DNA from: Pseudoalteromonas piscicida
Lineage (GTDB): Bacteria > Pseudomonadota > Gammaproteobacteria > Enterobacterales > Alteromonadaceae
Length of the DNA stretch: 33,337 nt
Assembly: GCF_002744175.1 (NCBI RefSeq)
Contig: NZ_NKHF01000045.1
Span: 1 to 33,337, forward strand
Direction of reading: 5' to 3'
Positions 8,474 to 17,825 of this stretch are shown piece after piece. How positions within the stretch are numbered: the stretch's first letter is position 1; each line of letters starts with the position of its first letter. The notes under the pieces were generated by a model, which was given only the letters and a program-made list of their open reading frames with translations, did not search any database and had not been told where the DNA came from. The position numbers were made by a program, and so were the translations under genes.

Positions 8474-11265
8474 TAAATATTCACCTCTTCTTTGGGCGCA
8501 TTTGCCGTTACTTTACCTAGGCTCGCCAAAATCATCAGCGTTGCACCTACCACGGTGATATAAACACCAAGGTCGAATGCGATGGCACTTGCCAATTCAG
8601 TTTTACCTACCAACGGGATGTCGAAATAATCAAACCATGAAGTTAAGAATGGTTTGCCAAAGAACCAACTTCCTACCCCGGTTAGCAACGAAATAGCGAT
8701 ACCCGTTGCAATGATCTTGCGGTAATTGACATCAAAGCGTTCAGCAATCCAATTCGAACCGTGAGCAATATATTGCAAAATGAAAGCTATCGCCGTGATT
8801 AAGCCCGCAATAAATCCGCCACCAGGTAAATTGTGGCCTCGTAAGAAAATATAAACCGAAACCAACAACGCAAGCGGCAATAAGCTTTGTGAGATACTGG
8901 CAAGTAATAATGGATACCTTTCTTTGGCCCACGGTCTGCCTTCACTGTCGCTTCCTGGCATAAACAGCGGTAAGTTGATCAGCAACTTATAAATTCCAAG
9001 CGCCGCAATACCCAACACAGTGATTTCGCCCAACGTGTCAAAACCACGGAAATCAACCAAGATAACGTTCACTACGTTAGTACCGCCACCGCCAACTTTC
9101 GCATTGGCAATGAAGAACTCAGAAATGCTGTCCAATGGTCTTGTGATCAAGGCATAACTGATACTGCCGATGATCACCCCAATGGCAGAAGCAATCCCCA
9201 TATCACGCAGTACGCGAATAGAACTAGACTCCTTTGGTGTTCTTTGCGGTAAGAAGAATAGCGCAAGCATTAACAGAATAATGGTAACTACTTCTACCGT
9301 TAGCTGAGTAAGCGCAAGATCCGGTGCTGAGAAGCGGGTAAAGGCAACCGACACCATTAACCCCACCACAGAAATCATTAACAGTGCAACCATACGAGTG
9401 CGATGCCAAATAACCGTGCCTATGGCGCCAATCATCAACAAACCAGCACCTATTCCATTGTGAACATCAATTGGTGTTAGTTCTACATTGCCCACCAACT
9501 GTGACATTTCAAATAATGGCCAACCTGCACTCACTAACACCACGATGAACATCAACATAAGGTAACGCTGTAAAGAGCCATTCTCTATAGCATTCACACG
9601 CGCCCTACTCCAAGAGACAATATTATACATAGTGCGCTCAAAGGCTTTTTTAGCATTCATCGGTGGAAGCGAAGCTTGAAATTGGTATAAGTACTTACGT
9701 TGTGTATAAATTAATAAACCACCACACACAGCAAGGCCGCTCATCAGTAGTGGAAGATTAAAGCCGTGCCAAATTGCTATTTCATATGTTGGTGCAACTT
9801 CCCCTAACACAGCGCTCGATGCCGTTTTTAACATGCCATCGACAACAAAGTTTGGGAACATCCCCACTATCAAACAAAGCGCTACTAATATTTCAATTGG
9901 AAAACGCATATAGCGCGGCGCTTCATGGGGCTCTTTCGGTAAGTCAATGGGGTCACCATTGAAGAACACGTCGTGAATGAAACGCGCTGAATAGGCCACA
10001 GAAAACGCACCAGCAATGGTCGCAAGGATAGGGATAAGCCAAGACATTGAGCCTAATAATTGCTGGTGTAATGTCTCAGCAAAGAACATTTCTTTAGACA
10101 AGAAGCCATTGAGTAGTGGCACACCTGCCATGGCTGATGCCGCAACCATCGCAAGCGTTGCGGTATAGGGCATAAAGCGCCACATGCCGTTAAGCTTGCG
10201 CATATCTCGTGTGCCCGTTTCATGGTCGATGATCCCTGTCGCCATAAACAAAGATGCTTTAAATGTTGCATGGTTAATAATATGAAAAATCGCAGCAACG
10301 GTCGCAAGCTCTGTATCTAACCCAAGCAATAATGTAATTAGTCCCAGGTGGCTAATCGTTGAAAATGCCAATAGCCCTTTCAAGTCATGTTTGAACAGTG
10401 CGATGTAGGCACCAACAAGCAACGTCGCTAAACCCGTTAACCCCACTAAGATGAACCATAACTCCGTACCTGCAAGAGCAGGATAAAAGCGAGCCAGTAA
10501 GAAAATTCCGGCCTTCACCATAGTCGCAGAATGTAAGTAAGCACTCACAGGTGTCGGTGCAGCCATTGCGTGAGGTAACCAGAAGTGGAAAGGGAATTGT
10601 GCTGACTTGGTAAATGCGCCTAATAACACCAAGATTAAAGCAACTTCATACAACGCGTGGGATTGAATTAGCTCTCTGCTCGACAAAATCACGTCGAGGT
10701 TATAACTACCTACAATATCACCAATTAGCATCAGGCCAGCCAGTAGCGCCAAACCGCCACCACCGGTGATCGCCAGCGCCATCTTGGCCCCTTTACGCGC
10801 TTCAGACTTATGCCACCAATAGCTGATCAATAAAAATGAGCTAATGCTGGTAAGCTCCCAAAATAGCCATAGCTGCAGGACATTATTAGACATAACAATG
10901 CCAAGCATAGCCGTCATAAAGAGCATTAAGTAGGCATAAAGCTTAGGCATGGAATCATTGCTACTGAGGTAATACCTAGCATAAAAGATAACCAGCATAC
11001 CTATGCCTAAGATCATGAAAACAAATAACAACGCCAGACCATCTAGTCTAAACGCGATGTTAATATCTAGGAGCGGCACCCATTCAAATGTGTACCGAAT
11101 AGTCTCCCCTGCAAATACAGCAGGAGCTAGATCAACAGCAAGTAAAATTGCCACTGCTGGCGCGACTAAGGTTATAGCAGTCGACTGATTACGAGAAAGT
11201 TTTCCCGTAAATGCCGAGATAAAACTGCCAATTAAGGATAGCAAGGGTATCCAAAATAATGTCAT
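8473..11265 (-). CDS. mnhA: Mrp/Mnh cation antiporter subunit A fused to subunit B
   Basis: 930 residues. Residues 1 to ~500 are NuoL-like, with the [16 protein letters not shown] and [20 protein letters not shown] motifs that mark the proton or cation path. Residues ~600-790 match the MrpA C-terminal helices ([16 protein letters not shown], and the [15 protein letters not shown] segment). Residues ~795-925 are a full MrpB domain with [18 protein letters not shown]. Classical operons encode A (~800 aa) and B (~140 aa) separately; the fusion gives a six-gene group-2-type mrp operon. The complex exchanges Na+ or another monovalent cation for H+ and supports salt and alkaline tolerance, plausible for a marine cell. 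First gene of the operon. Confidence 0.94.
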   Translation of the reverse strand: MTLFWIPLLSLIGSFISAFTGKLSRNQSTAITLVAPAVAILLAVDLAPAVFAGETIRYTFEWVPLLDINIAFRLDGLALLFVFMILGIGMLVIFYARYYLSSNDSMPKLYAYLMLFMTAMLGIVMSNNVLQLWLFWELTSISSFLLISYWWHKSEARKGAKMALAITGGGGLALLAGLMLIGDIVGSYNLDVILSSRELIQSHALYEVALILVLLGAFTKSAQFPFHFWLPHAMAAPTPVSAYLHSATMVKAGIFLLARFYPALAGTELWFILVGLTGLATLLVGAYIALFKHDLKGLLAFSTISHLGLITLLLGLDTELATVAAIFHIINHATFKASLFMATGIIDHETGTRDMRKLNGMWRFMPYTATLAMVAASAMAGVPLLNGFLSKEMFFAETLHQQLLGSMSWLIPILATIAGAFSVAYSARFIHDVFFNGDPIDLPKEPHEAPRYMRFPIEILVALCLIVGMFPNFVVDGMLKTASSAVLGEVAPTYEIAIWHGFNLPLLMSGLAVCGGLLIYTQRKYLYQFQASLPPMNAKKAFERTMYNIVSWSRARVNAIENGSLQRYLMLMFIVVLVSAGWPLFEMSQLVGNVELTPIDVHNGIGAGLLMIGAIGTVIWHRTRMVALLMISVVGLMVSVAFTRFSAPDLALTQLTVEVVTIILLMLALFFLPQRTPKESSSIRVLRDMGIASAIGVIIGSISYALITRPLDSISEFFIANAKVGGGGTNVVNVILVDFRGFDTLGEITVLGIAALGIYKLLINLPLFMPGSDSEGRPWAKERYPLLLASISQSLLPLALLVSVYIFLRGHNLPGGGFIAGLITAIAFILQYIAHGSNWIAERFDVNYRKIIATGIAISLLTGVGSWFFGKPFLTSWFDYFDIPLVGKTELASAIAFDLGVYITVVGATLMILASLGKVTANAPKEEVNI

Positions 11266-11372
11266 AGATGAAACCTTTTATTTGCGTCGTTATGGCTCGT
11301 TTTGGTTAAAGTGCCAACGCACCATCCAAACTTGAGCATTAGGTACACATTTACCACACGTACATGAACCCT

Positions 11373-11402
11373 GTTATACTTGATTAGTGTTTGAGTTGTC
11401 TA
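11373..11402 (-). promoter_or_regulatory. Candidate sigma-70 promoter of the mnh operon
   Basis: On the minus strand TAGACA (11397-11402), an 18-base spacer and TATAAC (11373-11378). The predicted start is near 11366, about 100 bases upstream of mnhA. The gap 11266-11462 otherwise contains only a short inverted repeat (CTAGA/TCTAG) and no clear terminator for the upstream protease gene, so readthrough into mnh is possible. Confidence 0.4.
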
Positions 11403-11462
11403 GAGTTTCACTTTCTAGCTGATGCTATTTTAGCCAACCTTAACAAACTATTCAGAATAAGT

Positions 11463-12596
11463 TCAAAACTGTTCGGCAGAATTAACTATCGCTTTATCTG
11501 CTACAGACCCTGATTTTAGCACCGAAAGCCATCTTTTGCGGTAATTTTCATCTAACTTAATTGATTGATATTCAAGCAAAGAATGCGCTTTATTAGGCTT
11601 ATAAGAAGGTAATTTCCCATGCTCACATGTACGACTTAGCACCCAATTGTTCGGTGCTTGCTCACCAACGTAAAGATTTGGTGCCTTTTTCCCTGAAGTA
11701 GCACAAAGCCATTTTGCTTTATTTACTGGTATGGGATATTCGTCTTCAAAGCCACTAAAATGCATTAGCTCATGCACAAAGGTATTATAGGTACTTGCGT
11801 GGGTAAGCGTCATCTGCTTATCACTCACATTTGCAAGGCCGTCACCAGCCATCAGCACTAGGTAGTCATACCCTGCAAAGGCTGAGTTTAATGCCAAGTC
11901 ACACATAGCAAAGCCTTGGTTTGTCGTGCAATCTAGTTTATCTGCAACATAGATGGGCTGAGATAAACAATACACTTTTTCAGCAGGTTCTGGGTGCGCT
12001 TCAAACGCACTTTTTAGCGCTTGCAGATGAGTAAGATCAGCCAAATCACTTCCAATTAATGCCAGCTTAAACCGACAAGCTGAGTCACCTGCTTGCGCTT
12101 GCTCAACCAACTGGAACGGTTGCAAGTAGGGATTATTTGAAAATGTCTTAACCGGCTTACCCTGCCATATAGCAACTAAAGTGCTAAACACTGGCGGTAA
12201 ATTATAACGTTCTGATAAAGTACTCAGCACATCATAAGCACCTAACGTTGCCATTTTATGTAAAAGCTCACGGCGCTGCCCTGCGTTTAAGCGTGGCCAA
12301 GCATCAAGTAAATATAACTTAACGTTAGCCGTTGACCCACCTCGAAGTGTTCTTTGAATACGCTCAAACTCCCAAAGAGGTTGATGTAGATCCGCTATCG
12401 TTGTCAGTAAGCTCGGTTTAGCCCGCTGGGGTTGCATGTTAAATATGGCAGCAAGCACAAAATAGCTGGTGGGATTTTCAATCACAAGTGCCGACTGTTG
12501 CGCTTGAGATAGGTGCATATAATTAGGGCTGCTAGATAGTAGCAGCCCTAACAGAATTATCACACACCCGTATTTAACTTGCGTCTTGCTCTTCAT
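11463..12596 (-). CDS. Predicted secreted or membrane-anchored HExxH metalloprotease
   Basis: 377 residues. A hydrophobic stretch at about 10-22 acts as a signal peptide or anchor. The zinc-protease motif is VHELMHFSGFEDEY: H275-E-x-x-H279, then G282 and the DEY at 285-287, resembling the HExxHxxGxxDE pattern of M64-like metzincins. Six or more Cys residues in the C-terminal half suggest disulfides outside the cytoplasm. The N-terminal half (residues 40-200) looks helical and is not assigned. It overlaps the end of nlpI by 23 bases and has no strong ribosome site of its own, so translation is probably coupled to nlpI. I do not recognise a named family for the full length. Protease activity is inferred from the motif and location. 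Confidence 0.7.
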   Translation of the reverse strand: MKSKTQVKYGCVIILLGLLLSSSPNYMHLSQAQQSALVIENPTSYFVLAAIFNMQPQRAKPSLLTTIADLHQPLWEFERIQRTLRGGSTANVKLYLLDAWPRLNAGQRRELLHKMATLGAYDVLSTLSERYNLPPVFSTLVAIWQGKPVKTFSNNPYLQPFQLVEQAQAGDSACRFKLALIGSDLADLTHLQALKSAFEAHPEPAEKVYCLSQPIYVADKLDCTTNQGFAMCDLALNSAFAGYDYLVLMAGDGLANVSDKQMTLTHASTYNTFVHELMHFSGFEDEYPIPVNKAKWLCATSGKKAPNLYVGEQAPNNWVLSRTCEHGKLPSYKPNKAHSLLEYQSIKLDENYRKRWLSVLKSGSVADKAIVNSAEQF

Positions 12597-13461
12597 TTAA
12601 CTGAGCCAGTAAATCCAGTTCTAAGCGTGCATACTTATGCTCTACAAACTCGAATACGTTGGTAGCAAGCGCTAGTTTAAAGTAACTAATAGCTGATGCT
12701 AAATCACCTTTCGCTTGATATTGTTTAGCAAGGTAAAAATACGCTTCACATAAACGCTGAGCATATTCTTCTTGGGTGCTGACTCCTGCTGCGATCTGAT
12801 CAAGAAATTGCGTTTCAGATAACGAACCAAGATACAGGGCAACTAATTGTGATGACCACTCGTTAGGGTCAAGTGCTTGACTGTTGGCTGCTAACGTTTG
12901 CTTTGCAACTACAGGATCGACTTGCTGTTGAGCCAAGTAGAGCCACATTGCTCGATACGCATCTTTTGGCGCTCGCGCTAAGAAAGCTTCAAAGTCCTTG
13001 ATGGCTAGGTTTGGCCTTTCACCGTAATATAAAGCAATACCTCGATTAAGGTAAGCGTATTCATGTTGCTCATCAAGCTCAAGAACAGCATCAAACATTT
13101 CGTATGCTCGACCATAGTTTTGCTCAAGGGTTTGATGAATACCTAAGAAGTTATACACCTCTGCTAAATCCGGCTTTATTTGTACTGCGCGATTAAAATC
13201 GATGCGGGCGAGTGTTTGCAAGCCAATGCTATCGTACAGCATACCTCGGTTATAAAGTAGCTGGGCACGCTGTTCACCAGCCATATCTGGCTGAAGCAGT
13301 AGTTCATTAAATCGAGCAATAGCAATTTCATTTCGGAAATTGGCTTGAAGTGGTACTGCAAGCGGAACATTTACAATGTTTTTAGTGGCCTCTGGCTGTG
13401 TGCTTTTACATCCTACCAACCCGATTAGCACCAATGGCACGACTATTTTCGCTAACTTCAT
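12574..13461 (-). CDS. nlpI: Outer-membrane TPR lipoprotein NlpI
   Basis: 295 residues (E. coli NlpI 294). Lipoprotein signal peptide MKLAKIVVPLVLIGLVGC, with Cys18 as the lipidated residue. TPR-type helix pairs run through the protein, clearest in AEVYNFLGIHQTLEQNYGRA and the following EYAYLNRGIALYYGERPNLA. In E. coli NlpI is a scaffold that brings the protease Prc to its substrate MepS and organises peptidoglycan enzymes. The ATG at 13461 is chosen because a strong AGGAAGGA site lies just before it; the in-frame ATG at 13473 would put that site inside the coding region. It follows pnp, a common gammaproteobacterial order, and overlaps the metalloprotease gene. Confidence 0.93.
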   Translation of the reverse strand: MKLAKIVVPLVLIGLVGCKSTQPEATKNIVNVPLAVPLQANFRNEIAIARFNELLLQPDMAGEQRAQLLYNRGMLYDSIGLQTLARIDFNRAVQIKPDLAEVYNFLGIHQTLEQNYGRAYEMFDAVLELDEQHEYAYLNRGIALYYGERPNLAIKDFEAFLARAPKDAYRAMWLYLAQQQVDPVVAKQTLAANSQALDPNEWSSQLVALYLGSLSETQFLDQIAAGVSTQEEYAQRLCEAYFYLAKQYQAKGDLASAISYFKLALATNVFEFVEHKYARLELDLLAQLNEEQDAS

Positions 13462-13560
13462 TTCCTTCCTCATTCAATGGCATTTGCCCGTTTAGCGTAT
13501 TTGCCAAGTCATTAACCTAAACTCAGATTGACTTAGTCCAAAGCTTTATTGACCAGGTAA

Positions 13561-13590
13561 ATTCTAATTTGTTTCATCATATCGAATCAA
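13561..13590 (-). promoter_or_regulatory. Weak candidate promoter for nlpI
   Basis: On the minus strand TTGATT (13585-13590), 18 bases, TAGAAT (13561-13566). It lies just after the pnp terminator and about 100 bases before nlpI. A promoter here would be needed if the terminator is efficient. Confidence 0.3.
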
Positions 13591-13605
13591 TTTGCATTAA
13601 AGCAT

Positions 13606-13630
13606 AAAAAAAGGGGCTATTCAGCCCCTT
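13606..13630 (-). terminator. Rho-independent terminator of pnp
   Basis: An 8-bp GC-rich stem (13611-13618 with 13623-13630), 4-base loop, and on the minus strand a run of seven T. It lies 35 bases after the pnp stop codon. Confidence 0.9.
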
Positions 13631-13665
13631 TCCACTTCTATTCTATGCAAAAAGCATGATTTAAA

Positions 13666-15792
13666 TTACTCAGCGCCTTCTTCTTTTGGCTGCTCAGCTT
13701 TTTTCTCTAAAGCTTCTTTGATACTTAGACGAACACGGCCTTGACGGTCAACTTCAAGTACTTTTACTTTTACTTCTTGACCAACAGTTAGGTGATCTGA
13801 CACGTTATTTACGCGCTCTTCACTGATCTGTGAGATGTGCACTAGGCCATCTTTACCTGGTAGAACGTTTACAAACGCACCAAAGTCCACGATACGGATA
13901 ACTTTACCAGTGTAAAGTGTACCTACTTCAAGCTCAGCAGTAAGCGCTTCGATACGAGAAATAGCAGCTTTTGCACTATTACCGTTCGTTGCTGCAATCT
14001 TGATTGTACCATCGTCTTCGATTTCGATTGTCGTATCTGTTTCTTCAGTAAGCTGGCGAATAGTTGCACCGCCTTTACCGATAACTTCTGCAATCTTCTT
14101 CGCTGGGATCTTCATGGTGTAGATACGTGGAGCGAACTCAGAAAGCTCTTCTGAAGGCGCAGCAATCGCTTGGTCCATCACACCTAAGATGTGTAGACGA
14201 GCTGCTTTTGCCTGACGAAGGGCGATCTGCATGATCTCTTTAGTGATACCTTCAATCTTGATATCCATCTGTAGTGCAGTAACGCCATTTGCAGTACCTG
14301 CTACTTTAAAGTCCATATCACCAAGGTGGTCTTCGTCACCTAGGATGTCTGAAAGTACAACGAAATCTTCGCCTTCTTTCACTAGACCCATCGCGATACC
14401 AGCAACTGATGCTTTAACCGGAACACCTGCGTTCATTAGCGCAAGTGAAGTACCACATACTGATGCCATTGAAGATGAACCGTTCGATTCAGTGATCTCA
14501 GATACTACACGTACTGAGTACGGGAATTCTGCAAGTGTTGGCATAACTGCAGCAATACCACGTTTAGCTAGGTTACCGTGGCCGATTTCACGACGCTTAG
14601 GAGAGCCTACAAAACCAGTTTCACCGACACAGAACGGAGGGAAGTTATAATGCAACATGAAGTGGTGCTTATGAGTACCTGTTAGGTCGTCTAGCATCTG
14701 TGCATCACGCTCAGTACCAAGTGTTGCAGTTACTAGTGCCTGTGTTTCACCACGCGTAAAGATTGCAGAGCCGTGAGTACGCGGCAGTACACCGGTCATC
14801 ACATCAAGTGCACGAACCATATCTGGTTCACGACCATCGATACGTTTTTCGCCAGCGATGATACGGCTACGTACAATTTTCTTCTCAAGTGAGCTGAATT
14901 CTTTACCTACTACTTGCTCATCGAGTGAGTCGCCTTCAGCAAGCTCAGCACTTAGCTTTTCAATTACTTCTGCTTTTGCTTCAGAAAGTGCTTCTTTACG
15001 TGCTACTTTGTCAGTAATACGGTAAGCATCACCTACTTTTTGCTCTGCAATAGCCGCAACTTTTTCAGCAAGTGTTAAATCTTTTTCAGGTGCAGTCCAA
15101 TCCCATGCCGCTTTACCAGCTTCTGCACGGAATTCTTCGATTGCTTTGATGATAGCTTGTGATTGCTCGTGACCGTATACAACAGCGCCAAGCATTTCTT
15201 CTTCAGTCAGCACTTCTGCTTCTGATTCAACCATTAGTACCGCGTTTTCAGTACCTGCAACAACTAGGTCAAGTTTACTTGTCTCTAGCTCTTTTAGTGT
15301 TGGGTTAAGTACATATTGACCGTCAACGAAGCCAACGCGCGCTGCACCTAATGGACCATTAAATGGAATACCTGAGATAGCTAATGCCGCTGAAGTACCG
15401 ATTAATGCAACGATATCAGGTTGGATTTCAGGGTTTACAGAAACCACTGTCGCAATAACCTGAACTTCGTTTACGAAGCCGTCTGGGAATAGAGGGCGAA
15501 TTGGGCGGTCGATTAGACGAGCCGTTAGTGTTTCACCGTCAGAAGGGCGACCTTCACGCTTCAAGAAACCGCCAGGGATACGACCCGCAGCATACATTTT
15601 CTCTTGATAGTTAACTGTTAGTGGGAAGAAATCTTGACCCGGAGTCGCTTCTCTTTTACCAACCACAGTAACAAGTACTGAAGTATCACCAATGCTTGCA
15701 AGTACTGCACCGTCAGCTTGACGTGCGATAGCACCTGTTTCTAGAGTCACCGTGTGTTGACCTAGTTGAAATTCTTTAATAATTGCTTGCAC
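13666..15792 (-). CDS. pnp: Polyribonucleotide nucleotidyltransferase (PNPase)
   Basis: 708 residues. Phosphorolytic 3'-5' exoribonuclease of the RNA degradosome. Two RNase-PH-like cores are visible (residues ~1-225, and ~310-545 with [20 protein letters not shown]), separated by the helical domain. A KH domain ([20 protein letters not shown]) and a C-terminal S1 domain ([20 protein letters not shown]) follow, in the normal order. The acidic tail is short. The start is GTG at 15792 with an AAGGA site about 8 bases upstream. The leader between rpsO and pnp can form a long stem, which in E. coli is the RNase III site for autoregulation. Confidence 0.97.
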   Translation of the reverse strand: MQAIIKEFQLGQHTVTLETGAIARQADGAVLASIGDTSVLVTVVGKREATPGQDFFPLTVNYQEKMYAAGRIPGGFLKREGRPSDGETLTARLIDRPIRPLFPDGFVNEVQVIATVVSVNPEIQPDIVALIGTSAALAISGIPFNGPLGAARVGFVDGQYVLNPTLKELETSKLDLVVAGTENAVLMVESEAEVLTEEEMLGAVVYGHEQSQAIIKAIEEFRAEAGKAAWDWTAPEKDLTLAEKVAAIAEQKVGDAYRITDKVARKEALSEAKAEVIEKLSAELAEGDSLDEQVVGKEFSSLEKKIVRSRIIAGEKRIDGREPDMVRALDVMTGVLPRTHGSAIFTRGETQALVTATLGTERDAQMLDDLTGTHKHHFMLHYNFPPFCVGETGFVGSPKRREIGHGNLAKRGIAAVMPTLAEFPYSVRVVSEITESNGSSSMASVCGTSLALMNAGVPVKASVAGIAMGLVKEGEDFVVLSDILGDEDHLGDMDFKVAGTANGVTALQMDIKIEGITKEIMQIALRQAKAARLHILGVMDQAIAAPSEELSEFAPRIYTMKIPAKKIAEVIGKGGATIRQLTEETDTTIEIEDDGTIKIAATNGNSAKAAISRIEALTAELEVGTLYTGKVIRIVDFGAFVNVLPGKDGLVHISQISEERVNNVSDHLTVGQEVKVKVLEVDRQGRVRLSIKEALEKKAEQPKEEGAE

Positions 15793-15818
15793 AATATTTT
15801 CCTTACTAAATTGTTTTC

Positions 15819-15901
15819 AACGTCAACAGGGACCAATTACAGTCTTAAATAAACTCATCATAATTTACTTAAGCACTACAATTGGAAAACCAATTGACGT
15901 T
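15819..15901 (-). promoter_or_regulatory. pnp leader with long-range stem (candidate autoregulatory element)
   Basis: AACGTCAA (15819-15826) pairs perfectly with TTGACGTT (15894-15901), and inside it CCAATT (15833-15838) can pair with AATTGG (15880-15885). A competing local hairpin CAATTGG-AAAA-CCAATTG spans 15879-15896. E. coli pnp has an RNase III-cut leader stem through which PNPase controls its own mRNA; this is the equivalent position. A possible -10 TATACT lies upstream on the minus strand (near 15931-15936), with no good -35. Confidence 0.45.
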
Positions 15902-15951
15902 TGTTTAAAAGTATTTCTAAACGGCTGTAAGTATACTGGTAGAACAGCCAC

Positions 15952-15980
15952 AAAAAAAGGGGCTAATTAGCCCCTTTTTT
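15952..15980 (-). terminator. Bidirectional rho-independent terminator after rpsO
   Basis: GGGGCT (15959-15964), 4-base loop, AGCCCC (15969-15974), flanked by a run of seven A and a run of six T so that it can act on either strand. For the minus strand it lies about 40 bases after the rpsO stop. Confidence 0.9.
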
Positions 15981-16016
15981 GCTGTTGGATAAAATTCCAA
16001 CAAGAAATCAAAAATA

Positions 16017-16286
16017 TTAGCGACGTAGGCCAAGCTCTTTGATTAGTGCAGCATAACGGTCAACGCTCTTGCCTTTTAGGTAGTCAAGAAGGTTACGACG
16101 TTGGCTAACTTTACGTAGAAGACCACGACGTGAGTGGAAATCTTGCTTGTGGTTAGCGAAGTGACCTTGTAGCTTGTTGATGTCAGCAGTTAGAAGTGCA
16201 ACTTGTACTTCTGGTGAACCTGTATCACCTTCTGCGCGAGCGAACTTTGCTACGATTTCTGCTTTTTCTTGATTGCTTAGTGACAT
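16017..16286 (-). CDS. rpsO: 30S ribosomal protein S15
   Basis: 89 residues, exactly the family length, with the typical sequence [20 protein letters not shown] and the C-terminal [12 protein letters not shown]. It binds 16S rRNA in the platform of the small subunit and, in E. coli, represses its own translation through a pseudoknot in the leader. The ATG is preceded by a good TTGGAG site. It lies between truB and pnp as in most gammaproteobacteria and has its own promoter. Confidence 0.98.
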   Translation of the reverse strand: MSLSNQEKAEIVAKFARAEGDTGSPEVQVALLTADINKLQGHFANHKQDFHSRRGLLRKVSQRRNLLDYLKGKSVDRYAALIKELGLRR

Positions 16287-16354
16287 AATAACTCCAAAAT
16301 AAGTTTAGTAATGCTTTAGCCGATCACTAATTCAGCCAAAGCGGAAGCTGGCGG

Positions 16355-16363
16355 ATTATACCA
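16355..16363 (-). promoter_or_regulatory. Extended -10 promoter for rpsO
   Basis: On the minus strand TGGTATAAT, an extended -10 (TGn followed by a perfect TATAAT at 16355-16360). No good -35 is needed or seen. Transcription would start near 16348, giving a leader of about 60 bases that could carry the S15 autoregulatory structure. Confidence 0.6.
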
Positions 16364-16391
16364 GCATAAACAGCACTTGCATAGGGCTATG

Positions 16392-17339
16392 TTACAGTGA
16401 TTCTGGCTGAGCAGAAGAAAGCGCGCGTTTTGCTTTCAGTAACCCCTGAGGATTACGCTCTCCTATCCCAACAAACTTGCCATCAGCGACTACCTTTACA
16501 ATCCCGTCTGGTAGGTTAGCTACCTCTACGGTTTGGCCGTGACCAAAGGCAACGCCTTGCTCTGCGGTAATATTGATAACGGTCAAATCAACAAGCGCCG
16601 TATCCATCGGCAATAATAACTCGTCTAGATACGTGGAAGGTGCGACTTCTTCCATTTTGGCTTTAGCGAATAACGCCTCTAATGCTTCTAAGGTAATCAT
16701 TTTATCGCTTGGATAATGACCAACTTCACTGCGATGTAGCATAATCACATGAGCTCCACAGCCCAGCTTTTCGCCTAAATCATCAACAATTGTGCGAATA
16801 TAGGTGCCTTTGGATACATGCACAGTCATCTGTATTTGCTGCGATTGTTCGTCGTACTCATCCAATGTGATTCGATAAACATTGATCTTACGACACTTGC
16901 GCGGTACTTCAATGCCCTCGCGCGCGTACTTATAGAGCGGCTGACCTTGATACTTCAACGCAGAATACATTGATGGGTATTGATCTGACTCACCTAAAAA
17001 GCTCGCAACTTCTTGCTCTAGCTGCTCACGAGTAATATTCACAGGACGTGTTTCAACAATCTCTCCATCAGAGTCAGAAGTCGTTGTACGTTCGCCCAAC
17101 TGTGCTCTCACCACATAGGTTTTATCCGTATCAAGTAAGAACTGGGTGAATTTAGTCGCTTCACCGAAGCAAATAGGCAACATACCTGTTGCTAGAGGAT
17201 CCAAAGCGCCGGTATGGCCCGCTTTTTGTGCAAAGAAGATGCCCTTCGCTTGCTGCAGCGCCTTGTTAGAGGAGATGCCTTGCGGCTTATTTAATAACAG
17301 AATGCCGTCAATCGCACGGCCTTTGGTGCGACGCGCCAT
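16392..17339 (-). CDS. truB: tRNA pseudouridine-55 synthase
   Basis: 315 residues. It isomerises U55 in the T-loop of elongator tRNAs. The catalytic Asp is in [20 protein letters not shown] (motif II), and the [20 protein letters not shown] motif is intact. A PUA-like C-terminal region ends with [15 protein letters not shown]. The start codon overlaps the rbfA stop by one base (TAATG), so the two are translationally coupled. Confidence 0.96.
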   Translation of the reverse strand: MARRTKGRAIDGILLLNKPQGISSNKALQQAKGIFFAQKAGHTGALDPLATGMLPICFGEATKFTQFLLDTDKTYVVRAQLGERTTTSDSDGEIVETRPVNITREQLEQEVASFLGESDQYPSMYSALKYQGQPLYKYAREGIEVPRKCRKINVYRITLDEYDEQSQQIQMTVHVSKGTYIRTIVDDLGEKLGCGAHVIMLHRSEVGHYPSDKMITLEALEALFAKAKMEEVAPSTYLDELLLPMDTALVDLTVINITAEQGVAFGHGQTVEVANLPDGIVKVVADGKFVGIGERNPQGLLKAKRALSSAQPESL

Positions 17340-17743
17340 TATTCTTCCTCTTGGTCTTTATCTCCAGACTCTGGACCGCGCTTTGCGTTGTCTTCTTTGA
17401 TCACTGAGTCAACCAAGTTAGAGATACGCATACCTTCCATTAACGAGTTGTCGATAACGAATTTCAGCTCTGGCATGATACGAGCACGAATGCGCTTGCC
17501 GAGCAGTGAACGAATATAGCCTGTTGCTTCGTTCAAAATCGCAACGCTTTGTTTCGTTTTGTCTTCATCACTGGTGTTTAATACGGTAATGAACACTTTT
17601 GCATAAGAAAGATCGCGTGATACCTCAACAGCTGACACTGTTACCATACCCAATCTTGGATCTTTAATTTCGCGCTGTAAAATCACTGCAATTTCTTTTT
17701 GAATCTGCTGTGCTACGCGATCTGTACGAGAAAATTCTCTCAT
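17339..17743 (-). CDS. rbfA: Ribosome-binding factor A
   Basis: 134 residues with the start chosen here. A KH-fold protein needed for 16S rRNA 5'-end maturation and cold-shock growth. Seen are [20 protein letters not shown] at the N-terminus and [17 protein letters not shown], typical of the family. The ATG at 17743 matches the E. coli N-terminus; two GTG codons just upstream are in frame but probably belong to the ribosome site. The C-terminal tail is acidic and variable. Confidence 0.95.
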   Translation of the reverse strand: MREFSRTDRVAQQIQKEIAVILQREIKDPRLGMVTVSAVEVSRDLSYAKVFITVLNTSDEDKTKQSVAILNEATGYIRSLLGKRIRARIMPELKFVIDNSLMEGMRISNLVDSVIKEDNAKRGPESGDKDQEEE

Positions 17744-17825
17744 TTTCACCACTTAAAATTTCAAAATCTATGAGATCACAAATGGGGGCTAGTGCCCCCA
17801 TCTCAAGTATTTTAGCAACTTACAA

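Noticed and set aside
14231..14650. Open frame of 139 codons on the plus strand inside pnp
   Set aside because: It is an antisense shadow of the well-conserved pnp gene, with no ribosome site and no family likeness.
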